From: Pseudogemmobacter lacusdianii
GTDB taxonomy: Bacteria; Pseudomonadota; Alphaproteobacteria; Rhodobacterales; Rhodobacteraceae
Reading direction: 5' to 3'
Length of the DNA stretch: 64,000 nucleotides
Assembly: GCF_030848395.1 (NCBI RefSeq)
Contig: NZ_JAVDBT010000005.1
Coordinates: forward strand, 124,001 to 188,000
The notes under the pieces were generated by a model that did not search any database, was not told where the DNA came from, and saw nothing but the letters and a program-made list of their open reading frames with translations. This document shows positions 55,414 through 64,000 of the stretch, piece after piece. The translations under genes and the position numbers were made by a program. How positions within the stretch are numbered: the stretch's first letter is position 1; each line of letters begins with the position of its first letter.

Positions 55414-55517
55414 TCTTGGCCTATTCGGACATCTCGTGCCTTCATGCTTTACGTGCCAGAGCTGCAACGTTACCTTCAAAAACGCTGGCAAAGCTGCTAG
55501 AAGCCTAGATCATCTGA

Positions 55518-55544
55518 AGCCTAAGTTCGTTATGATCTTAGGCT
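55518..55544. repeat. inverted repeat upstream of the DUF484 gene
   Basis: AGCCTAAG and CTTAGGCT form an 8-base perfect stem with an 11-base loop. Its core CCTAAG-N11-CTTAGG is the same as that of the hairpin at 36812-36838. It lies 32 bases before the DUF484 start, so it could be an operator or an RNA hairpin. Confidence 0.5.
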
Positions 55545-55575
55545 GTGCCACAAAAGCTGACGGGCGAGTTTTTAC

Positions 55576-56268
55576 ATGATCGAACCTGACCTGCGTGACC
55601 GCATTCTGGCGGAACCTGAAACGATCTTGGAAGATCGCGATGTGATGAACGCGCTTGTGGCCGCCAATGAGCGGGCGATGGGGGCCAATATCGTTGATCT
55701 GCGCGGCATCGCGATGCAGCGGCTTGAGACCCGGTTGGACCGGTTGGAAGACACTCATCGTGGCGTGATCGCGGCGGCCTATGAAAATCTGGCGGGCACA
55801 AATCAGGTGCATCGCGCGATCCTGCAGCTGCTTGATCCGCTTGATTTTCAAGAGTTTTTGCGCGTTTTGACTGAAGATGTCGCGGCGACCTTGCGGGTTG
55901 ATTGCGTGCGGCTTGTGCTGGAATCGGTGCAAAGCGCCGATGATCCGGCGCTGCGGCGTTTGGGCGATGTGCTCTATGTGGCTGAGCCGGGCTTTGTGGC
56001 CTCATATGTCGCGGGCGGGCGCAATGTGCCGCTGCGCCCGGTGACTTTGCGGCAAGTGCTGCCCGAGAGCGATGCGCTTTATGGCGACCGGGCAGGCTAT
56101 ATCCATTCCGAAGCGCTGCTAAGGTTGGATTTTGGCAAGGGGCGGCTGCCGGGGATGCTGGTTTTCGGGGCGGAAGATCCGCATCAGTTCAAGCCGACGC
56201 ATGGCACCGATCTCCTCGCCTTCTTTGCCGGAATCTTTGAGCGGACGATGCGCCGCTGGTTGAACTGA
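55576..56268 (+). CDS. DUF484 family protein
   Basis: Cytoplasmic protein of 230 residues with a helical N terminus (LEDRDVMNALVAAN) and a GAF-like C-terminal half, typical of DUF484 proteins encoded next to xerC. The function is unknown. NERAMGANIVDLRGIAMQRLETRLDRL-type helices (about 31-57, described by position) suggest a coiled coil and dimerisation. The stop is seven bases before xerC, so the two are co-transcribed. Confidence 0.9.
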   Translation: MIEPDLRDRILAEPETILEDRDVMNALVAANERAMGANIVDLRGIAMQRLETRLDRLEDTHRGVIAAAYENLAGTNQVHRAILQLLDPLDFQEFLRVLTEDVAATLRVDCVRLVLESVQSADDPALRRLGDVLYVAEPGFVASYVAGGRNVPLRPVTLRQVLPESDALYGDRAGYIHSEALLRLDFGKGRLPGMLVFGAEDPHQFKPTHGTDLLAFFAGIFERTMRRWLN

Positions 56269-56275
56269 GGCGGCG

Positions 56276-57298
56276 ATGGAGGCTTTGGCCCTTTCTGCCG
56301 AGCTGCGCGCCGGGCTTGCCGATTGGCTGGCGCAACTGTCGGCGTTGAAAGGGGCAAGCCGCCATACGATCGCGGCCTATTCGGCGGATGTCTCACGCTA
56401 CTTGCACTTTCTCGCGCAGCATCACGGCGGCTCGATGGGGCTGCGTGCGGTGGTCGAAACCGCGCAGACCGATCTGCGCGCTTGGATGGCCTATGAGCGA
56501 AATGATCGAGGGATTTCAGCGCGTTCGATGGCACGGGCCTTGTCTTCGGTGAAAGGGTTCACGGCTTGGGCGGCGGACCGGGGGCAGCTAGAGGCGACGA
56601 CGGTGCTTTCGGCGCGTGGTCCAAAATATCGGCGCAAGCTGCCAAGGCCCCTTTCTGTGGAAGGGGCGGTAGACATGCTGGAAACCGTGGGCCAGCAGGC
56701 GCGCGGGGACTGGCAGCAGGCTCGCGATGTGGCGGTGGTGACCTTGCTTTACGGCTGCGGCCTGCGGATTTCCGAGGCTTTGTCGCTGACGGGGGCCGAC
56801 CATCCCTTACCGCAGGTTTTGCGCATCAGCGGTAAGGGCGGCAAGACGCGGCTGGTGCCGACGCTGCCCGCGGCCGCCGAGGCTTTGTCGGATTATGTCA
56901 AACTTTGCCCCTATCAAATCGACCAAGATGCGCCGCTTTTCCGAGGCGCGCGCGGCGGGCCGCTGTCGCCTCGGCTGATCCAACTGGCGATGGAGAAGTC
57001 GCGGCTGCAACTGGGTTTGCCCGCCACCGCCACGCCGCATGCCTTGCGCCACAGCTTTGCCACGCATCTGTTGGGGGCGGGGGGCGATCTGCGCGCGATC
57101 CAAGAACTGCTGGGCCATGCCTCGCTTTCGACCACGCAAGCCTATACGGCGGTTGACGCCGCCCGCTTGATGGAGGTTTATGAAAGCGCACATCCGCGTG
57201 CCCAAAGCCAAGATGCCGCCTCGGCTTCCAGCGCGGTGCCGGATTTTGCCTCTGATCACGCCTTGCCCAACTCTGAGCCTCACACCACCCCAGCGTAA
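56276..57298 (+). CDS. xerC: tyrosine recombinase XerC
   Basis: Resolves chromosome dimers at dif with XerD and FtsK. The 340 residues have an N-terminal SAM-like DNA-binding domain (about 12-105) and the catalytic domain with R164 (CGLRISEAL), the beta-hairpin Lys near K190 (ISGKGGK), H255 and R258 (PHALRHSFATH), H281 (LLGHASLSTTQ) and the nucleophile Y290. The C-terminal tail of about 35 residues beyond the core is Ser/Ala-rich. The DUF484 neighbour supports XerC over XerD. Confidence 0.94.
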   Translation: MEALALSAELRAGLADWLAQLSALKGASRHTIAAYSADVSRYLHFLAQHHGGSMGLRAVVETAQTDLRAWMAYERNDRGISARSMARALSSVKGFTAWAADRGQLEATTVLSARGPKYRRKLPRPLSVEGAVDMLETVGQQARGDWQQARDVAVVTLLYGCGLRISEALSLTGADHPLPQVLRISGKGGKTRLVPTLPAAAEALSDYVKLCPYQIDQDAPLFRGARGGPLSPRLIQLAMEKSRLQLGLPATATPHALRHSFATHLLGAGGDLRAIQELLGHASLSTTQAYTAVDAARLMEVYESAHPRAQSQDAASASSAVPDFASDHALPNSEPHTTPA

Positions 57299-57351
57299 TC
57301 CCGACCCTGGGATGCATTGCGTCTTTTTCCAAATTGGTACATCACAAAGCT

Positions 57352-58056
57352 ATGTCAGATCGTCTCAAGGCCCTTTCGGTCCATTTGTTCACCGCCACCG
57401 GCGCGGTATTGTCGATGTTCGCCATGCTGGCCGCGGTCGAGGGCAAGTGGAGCTTGATGTTCCTTTGGCTGGTTGTCGCGCTGATCGTGGACGGGGTCGA
57501 TGGCCCGCTGGCGCGGCGCTATGACACGCAAAAGAACTGGCCGACCTATGACGGTGTGTTGATGGATTTGATCATCGACTACCTGACTTACGTCTTCATC
57601 CCCGCCTTTGCCTTGTTCCAATCGGGGCTTCTGAGCGGCTGGACCGGTTGGCTGGCGATCATCGTGATCTGCTATGGCTCGGTGGTCTATTTCGCCGATA
57701 CCCGTATGAAAACCACCGATAAAAGCTTTGCTGGCTTCCCGGCCTGCTGGAATATGGTGGTGCTGACACTCTTCGCGGTGGAGCCGTCGCAGACGGTTAT
57801 CTTGATCTTGGTGGTCGGTCTGACGGTGACGATGTTCACCAATCTGAAGTTCATCCACCCGACCCGCACCAAGCGCTGGCGGCCGCTGTCTTTGGCGATG
57901 TGTGTGCTTTGGTGTGCTTTTGCGGCGCAAGCGGCATGGGTCGATTTCGCCGAAGGCAGCTTTGCCCATTGGGGGCTGATCATCACCTCGCTCTATCTGG
58001 TCTTCGCCGGGATCGTACAACAGATGATCCCAGAGGCGCCGCGCCGGGTGCGTTAA
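57352..58056 (+). CDS. pcs: phosphatidylcholine synthase (Pcs)
   Basis: CDP-alcohol phosphatidyltransferase that condenses CDP-diacylglycerol with choline. The ATG at 57352 gives 234 residues; a TTG at 57334 is possible. The CDP-alcohol signature is DGVDGPLARRYDTQKNW with D-x3-D in DGVLMDLIIDY. Eight or so membrane spans follow the pattern of rhizobial Pcs (LTYVFIPAFALFQSG, GFPACWNMVVLTLF, FIHPTRTKRWRPLS). It implies phosphatidylcholine membranes and choline supply, usual in Rhodobacteraceae. Confidence 0.92.
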   Translation: MSDRLKALSVHLFTATGAVLSMFAMLAAVEGKWSLMFLWLVVALIVDGVDGPLARRYDTQKNWPTYDGVLMDLIIDYLTYVFIPAFALFQSGLLSGWTGWLAIIVICYGSVVYFADTRMKTTDKSFAGFPACWNMVVLTLFAVEPSQTVILILVVGLTVTMFTNLKFIHPTRTKRWRPLSLAMCVLWCAFAAQAAWVDFAEGSFAHWGLIITSLYLVFAGIVQQMIPEAPRRVR

Positions 58057-58075
58057 TCCCCGGCGCGCGCGGGGA

Positions 58076-58912
58076 TCAAAGCCGCGAGAGCAGCACACCT
58101 GCCACGATGATTGAGGCCGCGAGAGCTTTCTCGCGGCTCATCTTTTCGCCAAAGGCGAGCCAGCCGATCAGCACGGCAAAGAGGATCGAGGTTTCGCGCA
58201 AAGCTGCGACCAAGGCGATCGGGGCAAGCGTCATGGCCCAGATCGAGACCGCATAAGCGCCGTAGCTGGCGGCGGAGGCAAGGGTGCCCATCCGCCAAGC
58301 ATGGCCATCGCGCGGGATGACCGCGAAGCCGCGCAGAGCCACCATACCGACAGAGAAGATCAGGCCATCGGCGACAAAGACCCATGCCACATAGGCGGCC
58401 GGGCTGTCGGAAATCCGCGCGCCCATGCCATCGATCAGCGTATAGGTGGCCGTCGCCAGCGCCGAGCCCAAGGCAAAGGGCAGCATCTTGCGGTCCTCAC
58501 CACTGGTGAAAATCCCGCGTGCCATCAGCAAGATACCGGCCGCGAGCACAGCAATCGCCATATACTGTCGTGTGGTGAGCGCATCGGCGAGGATGAAGGC
58601 CCCCACAATGGCCACCAGCATTGGCGCGGCGCCCCTTGCGATTGGGTAGACGCGGCTGAGATCGCCACGCTCATAGGCGTAGCAGAGAAAGGATTTATAG
58701 GCGAAATGCGTGCAACCCGCTGCGATCACCCATGGGATCGCCGCCGTGGTGATCGGCGGTGAGACGGCGACCACCGCCAGCCCGATCGGCACTTCGACGA
58801 TCGACAGGATCACCATGGCACCGACTTTCGAGGTGCCAAGTTTGATCAGCGCATTCCAAAGCGCATGCAGAAAGGCCGCGCCAATGACGGCCAGAAACAC
58901 CCAAAGACTCAT
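58076..58912 (-). CDS. EamA/DMT-family transporter, copy A
   Basis: Inner-membrane transporter of the drug/metabolite superfamily. The ATG at 58912 overlaps the stop of copy B as ATGA; 278 residues with ten spans in two EamA-like repeats. Shared marks with copy B: FLHALWNALIK, YERGDLSRVYPIARGAAP and LVAALRETSILFA. The substrate is unknown. Confidence 0.88.
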   Translation of the reverse strand: MSLWVFLAVIGAAFLHALWNALIKLGTSKVGAMVILSIVEVPIGLAVVAVSPPITTAAIPWVIAAGCTHFAYKSFLCYAYERGDLSRVYPIARGAAPMLVAIVGAFILADALTTRQYMAIAVLAAGILLMARGIFTSGEDRKMLPFALGSALATATYTLIDGMGARISDSPAAYVAWVFVADGLIFSVGMVALRGFAVIPRDGHAWRMGTLASAASYGAYAVSIWAMTLAPIALVAALRETSILFAVLIGWLAFGEKMSREKALAASIIVAGVLLSRL

Positions 58913-59760
58913 GCCAAGACCTGCATCAACACCACTCCCAATAGAATGAGGCCTCCGGCCAGCGCTTTGTCGCGGCTCATCGGCTCGTGAAAAATCAGCC
59001 AGCCCATCAGCATGGCGAAAAGGATCGAGGTTTCGCGCAACGCGCCCACCATCGCGATCGGAGCCTTGGTCATGGCCCAGACCGCGACACCGTAAGAGCC
59101 AAGCGAGGCGGCACCGGCCATCGCGCCCCGGCTCCAGCCGCTGCGGCTGATGCGGAAGATGCCGGGGCCTTGCAGGGCAAGGGTGGCAAGGCCGAAGAAA
59201 AGCCCGTCGAGCGCGAAGGTCCAGCCAAGGAACATCCAAAGATCGCCCGCTTGGCGCACGCCGATGCCATCGACCAAAGTATAAGCGGCGGTCATGGTGG
59301 CTGTGGCCAAGGCCCAAGGGATCAACCGGCGGCTCTCGCCTGCGCGCAGGGCGCTGGCCGCCATGGTCAGGATGCCCGCGACGAGGACCAAGATCGCCAG
59401 CACTGGGCCTGATTTCAACGCATCGATGCCCAAAGCGACCGTGAGCAGCAGGGTCAAGAGGGGCGCCGTGCCGCGCGCGATCGGGTAGACGCGGCTGAGG
59501 TCTCCGTGGTCGTAAGCGGCTGAGAGGCAGAGCTTATAGCCCGCATGAAGGGCTCCGGCGGCGATCAGCCAAGGCCAGATCTGCAAAGGGGGTAGGGGGG
59601 CGAAGCAGAGGAGCGCGACGCCCAAGGCGCCCTGCACCAGCGCCAGCACCAAAAGGTTTTGCAGCCGCGATCCGCCTGCAGTGCCGCTGCGGATCAACGC
59701 ATTCCAGCTGGCGTGCAAAAAGGCCGCGGCCAGAACGGCAAGGAAGACGCTAAGGCTCAC
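58909..59760 (-). CDS. EamA/DMT-family transporter, copy B
   Basis: Paralogue and operon partner of copy A. The GTG at 59760 gives 283 residues. It shares FLHASWNALIR, YDHGDLSRVYPIARGTAP, AAYTLVDGIGVRQ and MVGALRETSILFAM with copy A, so the two arose by tandem duplication, but divergence is now large. Co-translation suggests a heterodimer or two related substrates. Confidence 0.88.
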   Translation of the reverse strand: MSLSVFLAVLAAAFLHASWNALIRSGTAGGSRLQNLLVLALVQGALGVALLCFAPLPPLQIWPWLIAAGALHAGYKLCLSAAYDHGDLSRVYPIARGTAPLLTLLLTVALGIDALKSGPVLAILVLVAGILTMAASALRAGESRRLIPWALATATMTAAYTLVDGIGVRQAGDLWMFLGWTFALDGLFFGLATLALQGPGIFRISRSGWSRGAMAGAASLGSYGVAVWAMTKAPIAMVGALRETSILFAMLMGWLIFHEPMSRDKALAGGLILLGVVLMQVLA

Positions 59761-59832
59761 GTTCGCGCGCCTGTCATAAAACGGTTACGCATGGCTAGCG
59801 AAGCGGCTGAGCTTAGGCAAGGGTCGGTGGTG

Positions 59833-60708
59833 CTAGTCGATGACCGGCGCGGCAAGGGTGGCAAAGGCCTCACGCAGGAGGCTGGCCATGCCATCTAGGG
59901 CTTGCGAGCCGCCGCGCGGGTTGCGGCGCAGCACGACGCGGGCGCTGTCGATCAGCGAATAGCCATCTGCGCTGGTGAGCTCGCGGCAGCCCTCGGGGAT
60001 GGTGCTGCGCGACAGGGGCGCGATGGCCATGCCATTGGCAGTGGCGACGCGGAAACCGCCCGCCATGTCACAGGTCCAAGCGGTGCGCCAGTTGATGCCT
60101 TGGCGGTTCAGCGATTGCTCGGCGTAGTCGCGGCTCCAGTCGGATTTGAAATAGACCGCGACCGGGACCGGCTGGCGCAGATGCTGTTCGTGGTGGATCG
60201 AAGTGGCCCAAACCGTGGGGTCGACGGCCAGCACCTCACCTTCTTGCACATAGGCCCAGTCGTAGATCACCGCCATGTCGATAAGGTCATTGTCGAGCGC
60301 CTCCAGAAGCGCCTCGGAATGATCGACCCGGACCGAGACTTGCACACCCTCATGCCGGGCATCAAAGGCTGCCAAAGCGCGGGGCAGGACGGTGCCGGAA
60401 TATTCATCTGGGATGCCCACGCGCACCGGGCCGACAAGGGTCTTTTCACGCAAGGCAATCGCGGCCTCGTCCAGGGTCTGCACCACGCGGCGGGCATAGG
60501 GCAAAAGCTGCTTGCCGCGGGGGGTGAGCGTGACGCCGCGGGCTTGGCGCTCAAAAAGCGGTTGGCCGAGGCTTTCTTCTAACCGTTTGATCTGCAGGGA
60601 TACGGCTGATTGCGTGCGGAAAAGGCGGGCGGCGGCATGGGTGACTGAGCCCGTATCGGCCACCGCCAGAAAGCTGCGCATCAAATCAGAGTCGAGCGGC
60701 GCTAGCAT
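59833..60708 (-). CDS. LysR-family transcriptional regulator
   Basis: The 291 residues have an N-terminal winged HTH (SVTHAAARLFRTQSAVSLQIKRLEE) and an effector-binding domain (VGPVRVGIPDEYSGTVLPRALAAFDARH). It is divergent from the DUF1127 gene across 102 bases and upstream of the EamA pair in the same direction, with a 72-base gap, so either could be its target. The divergent gap contains AT-rich stretches but no unambiguous operator. Confidence 0.9.
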   Translation of the reverse strand: MLAPLDSDLMRSFLAVADTGSVTHAAARLFRTQSAVSLQIKRLEESLGQPLFERQARGVTLTPRGKQLLPYARRVVQTLDEAAIALREKTLVGPVRVGIPDEYSGTVLPRALAAFDARHEGVQVSVRVDHSEALLEALDNDLIDMAVIYDWAYVQEGEVLAVDPTVWATSIHHEQHLRQPVPVAVYFKSDWSRDYAEQSLNRQGINWRTAWTCDMAGGFRVATANGMAIAPLSRSTIPEGCRELTSADGYSLIDSARVVLRRNPRGGSQALDGMASLLREAFATLAAPVID

Positions 60709-60810
60709 TGTCGGACCTATGAGTGAAATTTATGTCAGCCATAAAACCTATTCGTTTGTAAAATGTCAACGAGAGGCGCATTTACCGCTTGTCATTCATA
60801 GGAGGTCATC

Positions 60811-61011
60811 ATGTTCGCCCGTCTCGTTTCCTTGCTGCAGCTGCGCCGCTCGACCGCGTTTTTGCTGGCGCGGGCCGATGATCGGTTGCTTGATGATATC
60901 GGCATGTCGCGTGGTGAATTGCAGCTGATGCACCTTGGTGTCTCGGAGCTGCAAGAGACCGCGCGTGCGAAATCCTACCCGATGGGCAAGGCACTCCCTG
61001 CCACGGCCTGA
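60811..61011 (+). CDS. DUF1127 small protein
   Basis: Sixty-six residues, behind the strong ribosome site AGGAGG. The Arg/Asp core DDRLLDDIGMSRGELQ is the DUF1127 signature. Small DUF1127 proteins of alphaproteobacteria, such as CcaF1 of Rhodobacter sphaeroides, bind RNA and affect small-RNA maturation and stress responses; whether this one does is unknown. A GCGCG/CGCGC stem with TTTTT (61020-61055) and then a strong terminator follow, so a short abundant transcript with a structured 3' UTR is expected. Confidence 0.88.
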   Translation: MFARLVSLLQLRRSTAFLLARADDRLLDDIGMSRGELQLMHLGVSELQETARAKSYPMGKALPATA

Positions 61012-61061
61012 CGGGATCTGCGCGGGGCGGTGCTGGCCATCGTCTCGCGCTTTTTATGCAC

Positions 61062-61091
61062 AAAAGCCCCCGCTCAGCCGGGGGCTTTTTT
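61062..61091. terminator. strong bidirectional terminator after the DUF1127 gene
   Basis: AAAAGCCCCCG pairs with CGGGGGCTTTT around a 6-base loop and is followed by T residues on the plus strand (A-tract on the other side). It ends the DUF1127 transcript and can also stop leftward ileS read-through. Confidence 0.85.
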
Positions 61092-61118
61092 ATTGCCGAT
61101 CAAGAGTTTGCGGATATG

Positions 61119-61143
61119 AAAAAGGGGGGCGCGAGGCCCCCCT
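61119..61143 (-). terminator. rho-independent terminator of ileS
   Basis: On the minus strand GGGGGGC and GCCCCCC form a hairpin followed by TTTTT. It lies 25 bases after the ileS stop. Confidence 0.8.
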
Positions 61144-61167
61144 TGATCCGATCTTTCGCCGCTTGAT

Positions 61168-64000
61168 TTAGCCCAAGGCTTCATCACAGCGCTGGCAAGT
61201 GCCGGCGTGTTTGTGGCTGCCAACATCGGGCAGGATTTGCCAGCAGCGCTGGCATTTCTCGCCCGGTGCATGGTCAAAGACCACCGAGATGCCCGGCACA
61301 TCGGCCAGAGCAAAGGCGCCCTCGGGACCGGCTTCTGCCGTCACTTTGATGCCGCTGGTGATGCAGAGATTGGCGAAATCGACCGAGTTCAGCGCGGCGA
61401 GAATCGCGGTATCGGCGACATGGACCACCGGAGCGGCCTCGAGGCTGGCACCGATGACCTTGGCGGTGCGCTGCACCTCCAAAGCGCCGGTGACGACGCG
61501 GCGGGCGGCGCGGATGCCGTCCCATTTCGCGGCCAAAGTGTCATTGCGCCAAGCGGCGGGCGTCTCGGGGAAGTCTTGCAGATGGACCGAGGAGCCCTCG
61601 CCGGGGTTGCGGCAAAGCCAGACCTCTTCCATGGTGAAGGCGAGGATCGGTGCGGTCCAAGTGGTCAGCCGTTCGAAGAGCAGGTCCAAGACGGTGCGGC
61701 AGGCGCGGCGGCGTAAGCTGTCGGGCGTGTCGCAGTAAAGCGCATCCTTGCGAATGTCGAAATAGACCGCCGAAAGATCGGTGGTGCAGAAGGTGAAGAG
61801 CTTCTGGAACACGGCTTGGAAGTCATAGGCCGCATAGCCCTTGCGGACCTCTTCATCCAGCTCGGCCAGACGGTGCAGCACCCATTGCTCCAACTCGGGC
61901 ATATCCGCAGGCGCGACGCGCTCGGCCTCGGTGAAGCCGGCGAGATTGCCAAGGAGGAAGCGGAGCGTGTTGCGCAACCGGCGGTAGCTGTCGGCCACGC
62001 CTTTCAGGATCTCTTTGCCGATGCGCAGATCGACGGTGTAATCCGAAAGCGCCACCCAGAGCCGCAAGATATCGGCGCCGTATTCGTCGATCACCTCTTG
62101 CGGTGCGACGGTGTTGCCGACCGATTTGGACATTTTCATGCCCTTCTCGTCCAGCGTGAAGCCGTGGGTCAGCACGCCTTTATAGGGCGCGCGGCCCTTG
62201 GTGCCGCAGGCTTGCAAAAGCGAGGAATGGAACCAGCCGCGGTGCTGGTCGGTGCCCTCAAGGTAAAGATCGGCGATGCCGTCGGGCGTGCCATCTTCAC
62301 GGTCGCGCAGCACGAAAGCATGGGTCGAGCCGGAGTCAAACCAGACATCCAGCACATCCATCACTTGCACATATGCTGCAGGATCGACGATGCCATCCAG
62401 CATCCGCTCTTTGAATCCTTGCACATACCAAACATCAGCGCCTTCCGCCTCGAAGGCGGCGGCGATGCGGGCGTTGACGTCCTCATTGCGCAAAAGGAAG
62501 TCGGCGTCGGTCGGCTTGGCGCCCTTTTTGACATAACAGGTCAGCGGCACGCCCCAAGCGCGTTGGCGGCTGAGCACCCAATCAGGGCGCGCTTCGATCA
62601 TCGAATGCAGACGGTTCTTGCCGGTCTCGGGCGTGAAGGCGACGAGCTCGCGGATCGAGGTCAGCGCGCGCTCCCGGATCGTATCGCCATAGCTGCTTTG
62701 GCCGTCCTCGATCTTGGCATCGATCGCGGCAAACCATTGCGGCGTGTTGCGGAAGATCACCGGCGCTTTCGAGCGCCAGCTGTGCGGGTAGGAGTGTTTC
62801 ACCTTGCCCTTGGCCAAAAGCGCGCCAGCATAGGCCAACTGCTTGATGTTGGAGACGTTCGCCGGACCTTCTTTGCCGTTTTGGTCAAAGACGGCTTGGC
62901 CACCGAAGATCGGCAGATCGGCGCGGTAAGCGCTGTCTTCCATGACGTTATAGGTCATCGGCAGCTTGAACTTCAGGCCCAGCACATAGTCGTCTTCGCC
63001 ATGGCTGGGGGCGGTGTGGACAAAGCCCGTGCCCGCATCATCGGTGACATGCTCGCCCGGCAGCATAGGGACATCGTAGTCCCATTCGCCATTGCCGCCT
63101 TCGGCCCCGCGATAGGGGTGGGCAAGGATCGCGCCTTCGAATTCAGACGTCGCCACATCGCGCAGACGGGTCCAGCCTTCGATCTTGGCCGAGGTCTTGA
63201 CGCCTTCGGCCAAAGCATCGGCAAGCACCAAAAGCTCACCCGCCACAGCGGTCGATTTTTCCTCGACCGTATCAACGCGGTAGAGGCCGTAAGCAATGCC
63301 GGTTCCGTAAGCCACGGCGCGGTTTTGCGGGATGGTCCAAGGCGTGGTGGTCCAGATCACCACTTTCGCATCGGCCAGGCCTTCAGCCCCCGAAACAACC
63401 GGGAAACGCACCCAGATCGTGTGGCTGGTGTGGTCTTTGTATTCCACTTCAGCCTCGGCCAGCGCGGTTTTCTCGACCGGAGACCACATCACGGGTTTCG
63501 AGCCTTGATACAGCGTGCCGTTCATCAAGAGCTTCATGAACTCTTGTGCGATGACCGATTCCGCATGGTAGTCCATCGTCAAATAGGGCTTTTCCCATTT
63601 GCCGGTGACGCCGAGACGTTTGAATTCCTCGCGCTGGATATCAACCCAGCCTTCGGCGAATTTGCGGCATTCTTGACGGAAGGCGACAGTGTCCACCTCG
63701 TCCTTATTCAGCCCCTTGGCGCGGTATTGCTCTTCGATCTTCCACTCGATCGGCAGGCCGTGGCAGTCCCAGCCCGGCACATAGCGGCTGTCTTTGCCCA
63801 GCATTTGCTGGCTGCGCACAATGAAATCCTTGAGGATTTTGTTCAGCGCATGGCCGATGTGCAGATGGCCATTGGCATAGGGAGGGCCGTCATGCAGCAC
63901 GAAAGAGGGGCGGCCGGCTTTCTCGCGCAGCCGGTCATAGATGCCGATCTTGGCCCAACGGTCGAGCCATTCCGGCTCACGCTGCGGCAGGCCTGCGCGC
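61168..64000 (-). CDS. ileS: isoleucyl-tRNA synthetase (N terminus beyond the window)
   Basis: Class I aminoacyl-tRNA synthetase that charges tRNA-Ile, with editing. The frame runs to the right edge (residues like LPQREPEWLDRW precede the core), so the first few dozen residues are missing; about 943 are visible. HIGH-type motif: PYANGHLHIGHALN. KMSKS: MKMSKSVGN. A C-terminal zinc finger (CQRCWQ, CQRC) closes the protein. The type is the standard bacterial one. Confidence 0.97.
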   Translation of the reverse strand, partial: RAGLPQREPEWLDRWAKIGIYDRLREKAGRPSFVLHDGPPYANGHLHIGHALNKILKDFIVRSQQMLGKDSRYVPGWDCHGLPIEWKIEEQYRAKGLNKDEVDTVAFRQECRKFAEGWVDIQREEFKRLGVTGKWEKPYLTMDYHAESVIAQEFMKLLMNGTLYQGSKPVMWSPVEKTALAEAEVEYKDHTSHTIWVRFPVVSGAEGLADAKVVIWTTTPWTIPQNRAVAYGTGIAYGLYRVDTVEEKSTAVAGELLVLADALAEGVKTSAKIEGWTRLRDVATSEFEGAILAHPYRGAEGGNGEWDYDVPMLPGEHVTDDAGTGFVHTAPSHGEDDYVLGLKFKLPMTYNVMEDSAYRADLPIFGGQAVFDQNGKEGPANVSNIKQLAYAGALLAKGKVKHSYPHSWRSKAPVIFRNTPQWFAAIDAKIEDGQSSYGDTIRERALTSIRELVAFTPETGKNRLHSMIEARPDWVLSRQRAWGVPLTCYVKKGAKPTDADFLLRNEDVNARIAAAFEAEGADVWYVQGFKERMLDGIVDPAAYVQVMDVLDVWFDSGSTHAFVLRDREDGTPDGIADLYLEGTDQHRGWFHSSLLQACGTKGRAPYKGVLTHGFTLDEKGMKMSKSVGNTVAPQEVIDEYGADILRLWVALSDYTVDLRIGKEILKGVADSYRRLRNTLRFLLGNLAGFTEAERVAPADMPELEQWVLHRLAELDEEVRKGYAAYDFQAVFQKLFTFCTTDLSAVYFDIRKDALYCDTPDSLRRRACRTVLDLLFERLTTWTAPILAFTMEEVWLCRNPGEGSSVHLQDFPETPAAWRNDTLAAKWDGIRAARRVVTGALEVQRTAKVIGASLEAAPVVHVADTAILAALNSVDFANLCITSGIKVTAEAGPEGAFALADVPGISVVFDHAPGEKCQRCWQILPDVGSHKHAGTCQRCDEALG

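Overview
The window is high-GC chromosomal DNA from an alphaproteobacterium, most likely of the Rhodobacteraceae/Rhodobacterales. The evidence is a SAM/SAH-type riboswitch in front of metK (a class known mainly from Rhodobacterales), a phosphatidylcholine synthase, the gene orders mreB-mreC-mreD-mrdA-rodA and phoH-ybeY-corC-lnt, a DUF484-xerC pair, a DUF1127 small protein, and intergenic GGGATATTT-type hairpin repeats that I associate from memory with this family. I saw no tRNA, rRNA, insertion sequence, prophage or CRISPR array. Both edges cut genes: hutI on the left and ileS on the right.

Left part (1-28191), catabolism and transport. A histidine-utilisation operon (hutI-H-G-[CoA transferase]-[acyl-CoA dehydrogenase]-hutU-hutD) runs rightward with mostly overlapping stops and starts and meets its repressor gene hutC tail to tail. 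A chromate-transporter gene follows. Next comes a LacI-regulated carbohydrate ABC importer with two ATPases and a 62-residue membrane protein, continuing into a dihydroxyacetone-kinase-like enzyme; two palindromic operators lie in the divergent promoter. An SDR and an SMP-30 lactonase follow. From 20.2 to 27.6 kb lies a small catabolic island around a LysR regulator. Leftward it holds a DszB-like desulfinase homologue, an amino-acid-type ABC binding protein and permease without an ATPase, a GST and a creatininase-family amidohydrolase. Rightward it holds an uncharacterised M29/NicX-like protein and a VanA-like Rieske oxygenase.

Middle part (28.3-36.8 kb), probable pipecolate/2-aminoadipate catabolism. 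It contains an AmaB-like piperideine-6-carboxylate dehydrogenase, a LysR regulator, an AmaA-like amine oxidase, an aminotransferase, a fused alpha-beta E1 of a 2-oxo acid dehydrogenase, and a FabD-like acyltransferase translationally coupled to the E1. No E2 or E3 gene is nearby.

Right part (36.8-64 kb), housekeeping. It contains miaB; two exported proteins sharing a new-looking two-cysteine module; phoH-ybeY-corC-lnt; metK with its riboswitch; the rod-shape operon; a transaldolase-like aldolase; priA; DUF484; xerC; pcs; a tandem pair of EamA transporters; a LysR regulator divergent from a DUF1127 gene; and ileS.

The strongest leads for undescribed biology are: (1) the CaiB-like/acyl-CoA dehydrogenase pair inside the hut operon, which could feed imidazolepropionate into urocanate by a CoA-recycling cycle; (2) the cytoplasmic DszB-like protein that keeps the Cys/His/Arg catalytic set, within a transport and oxygenase island; and (3) the fused E1 plus acyltransferase pair.
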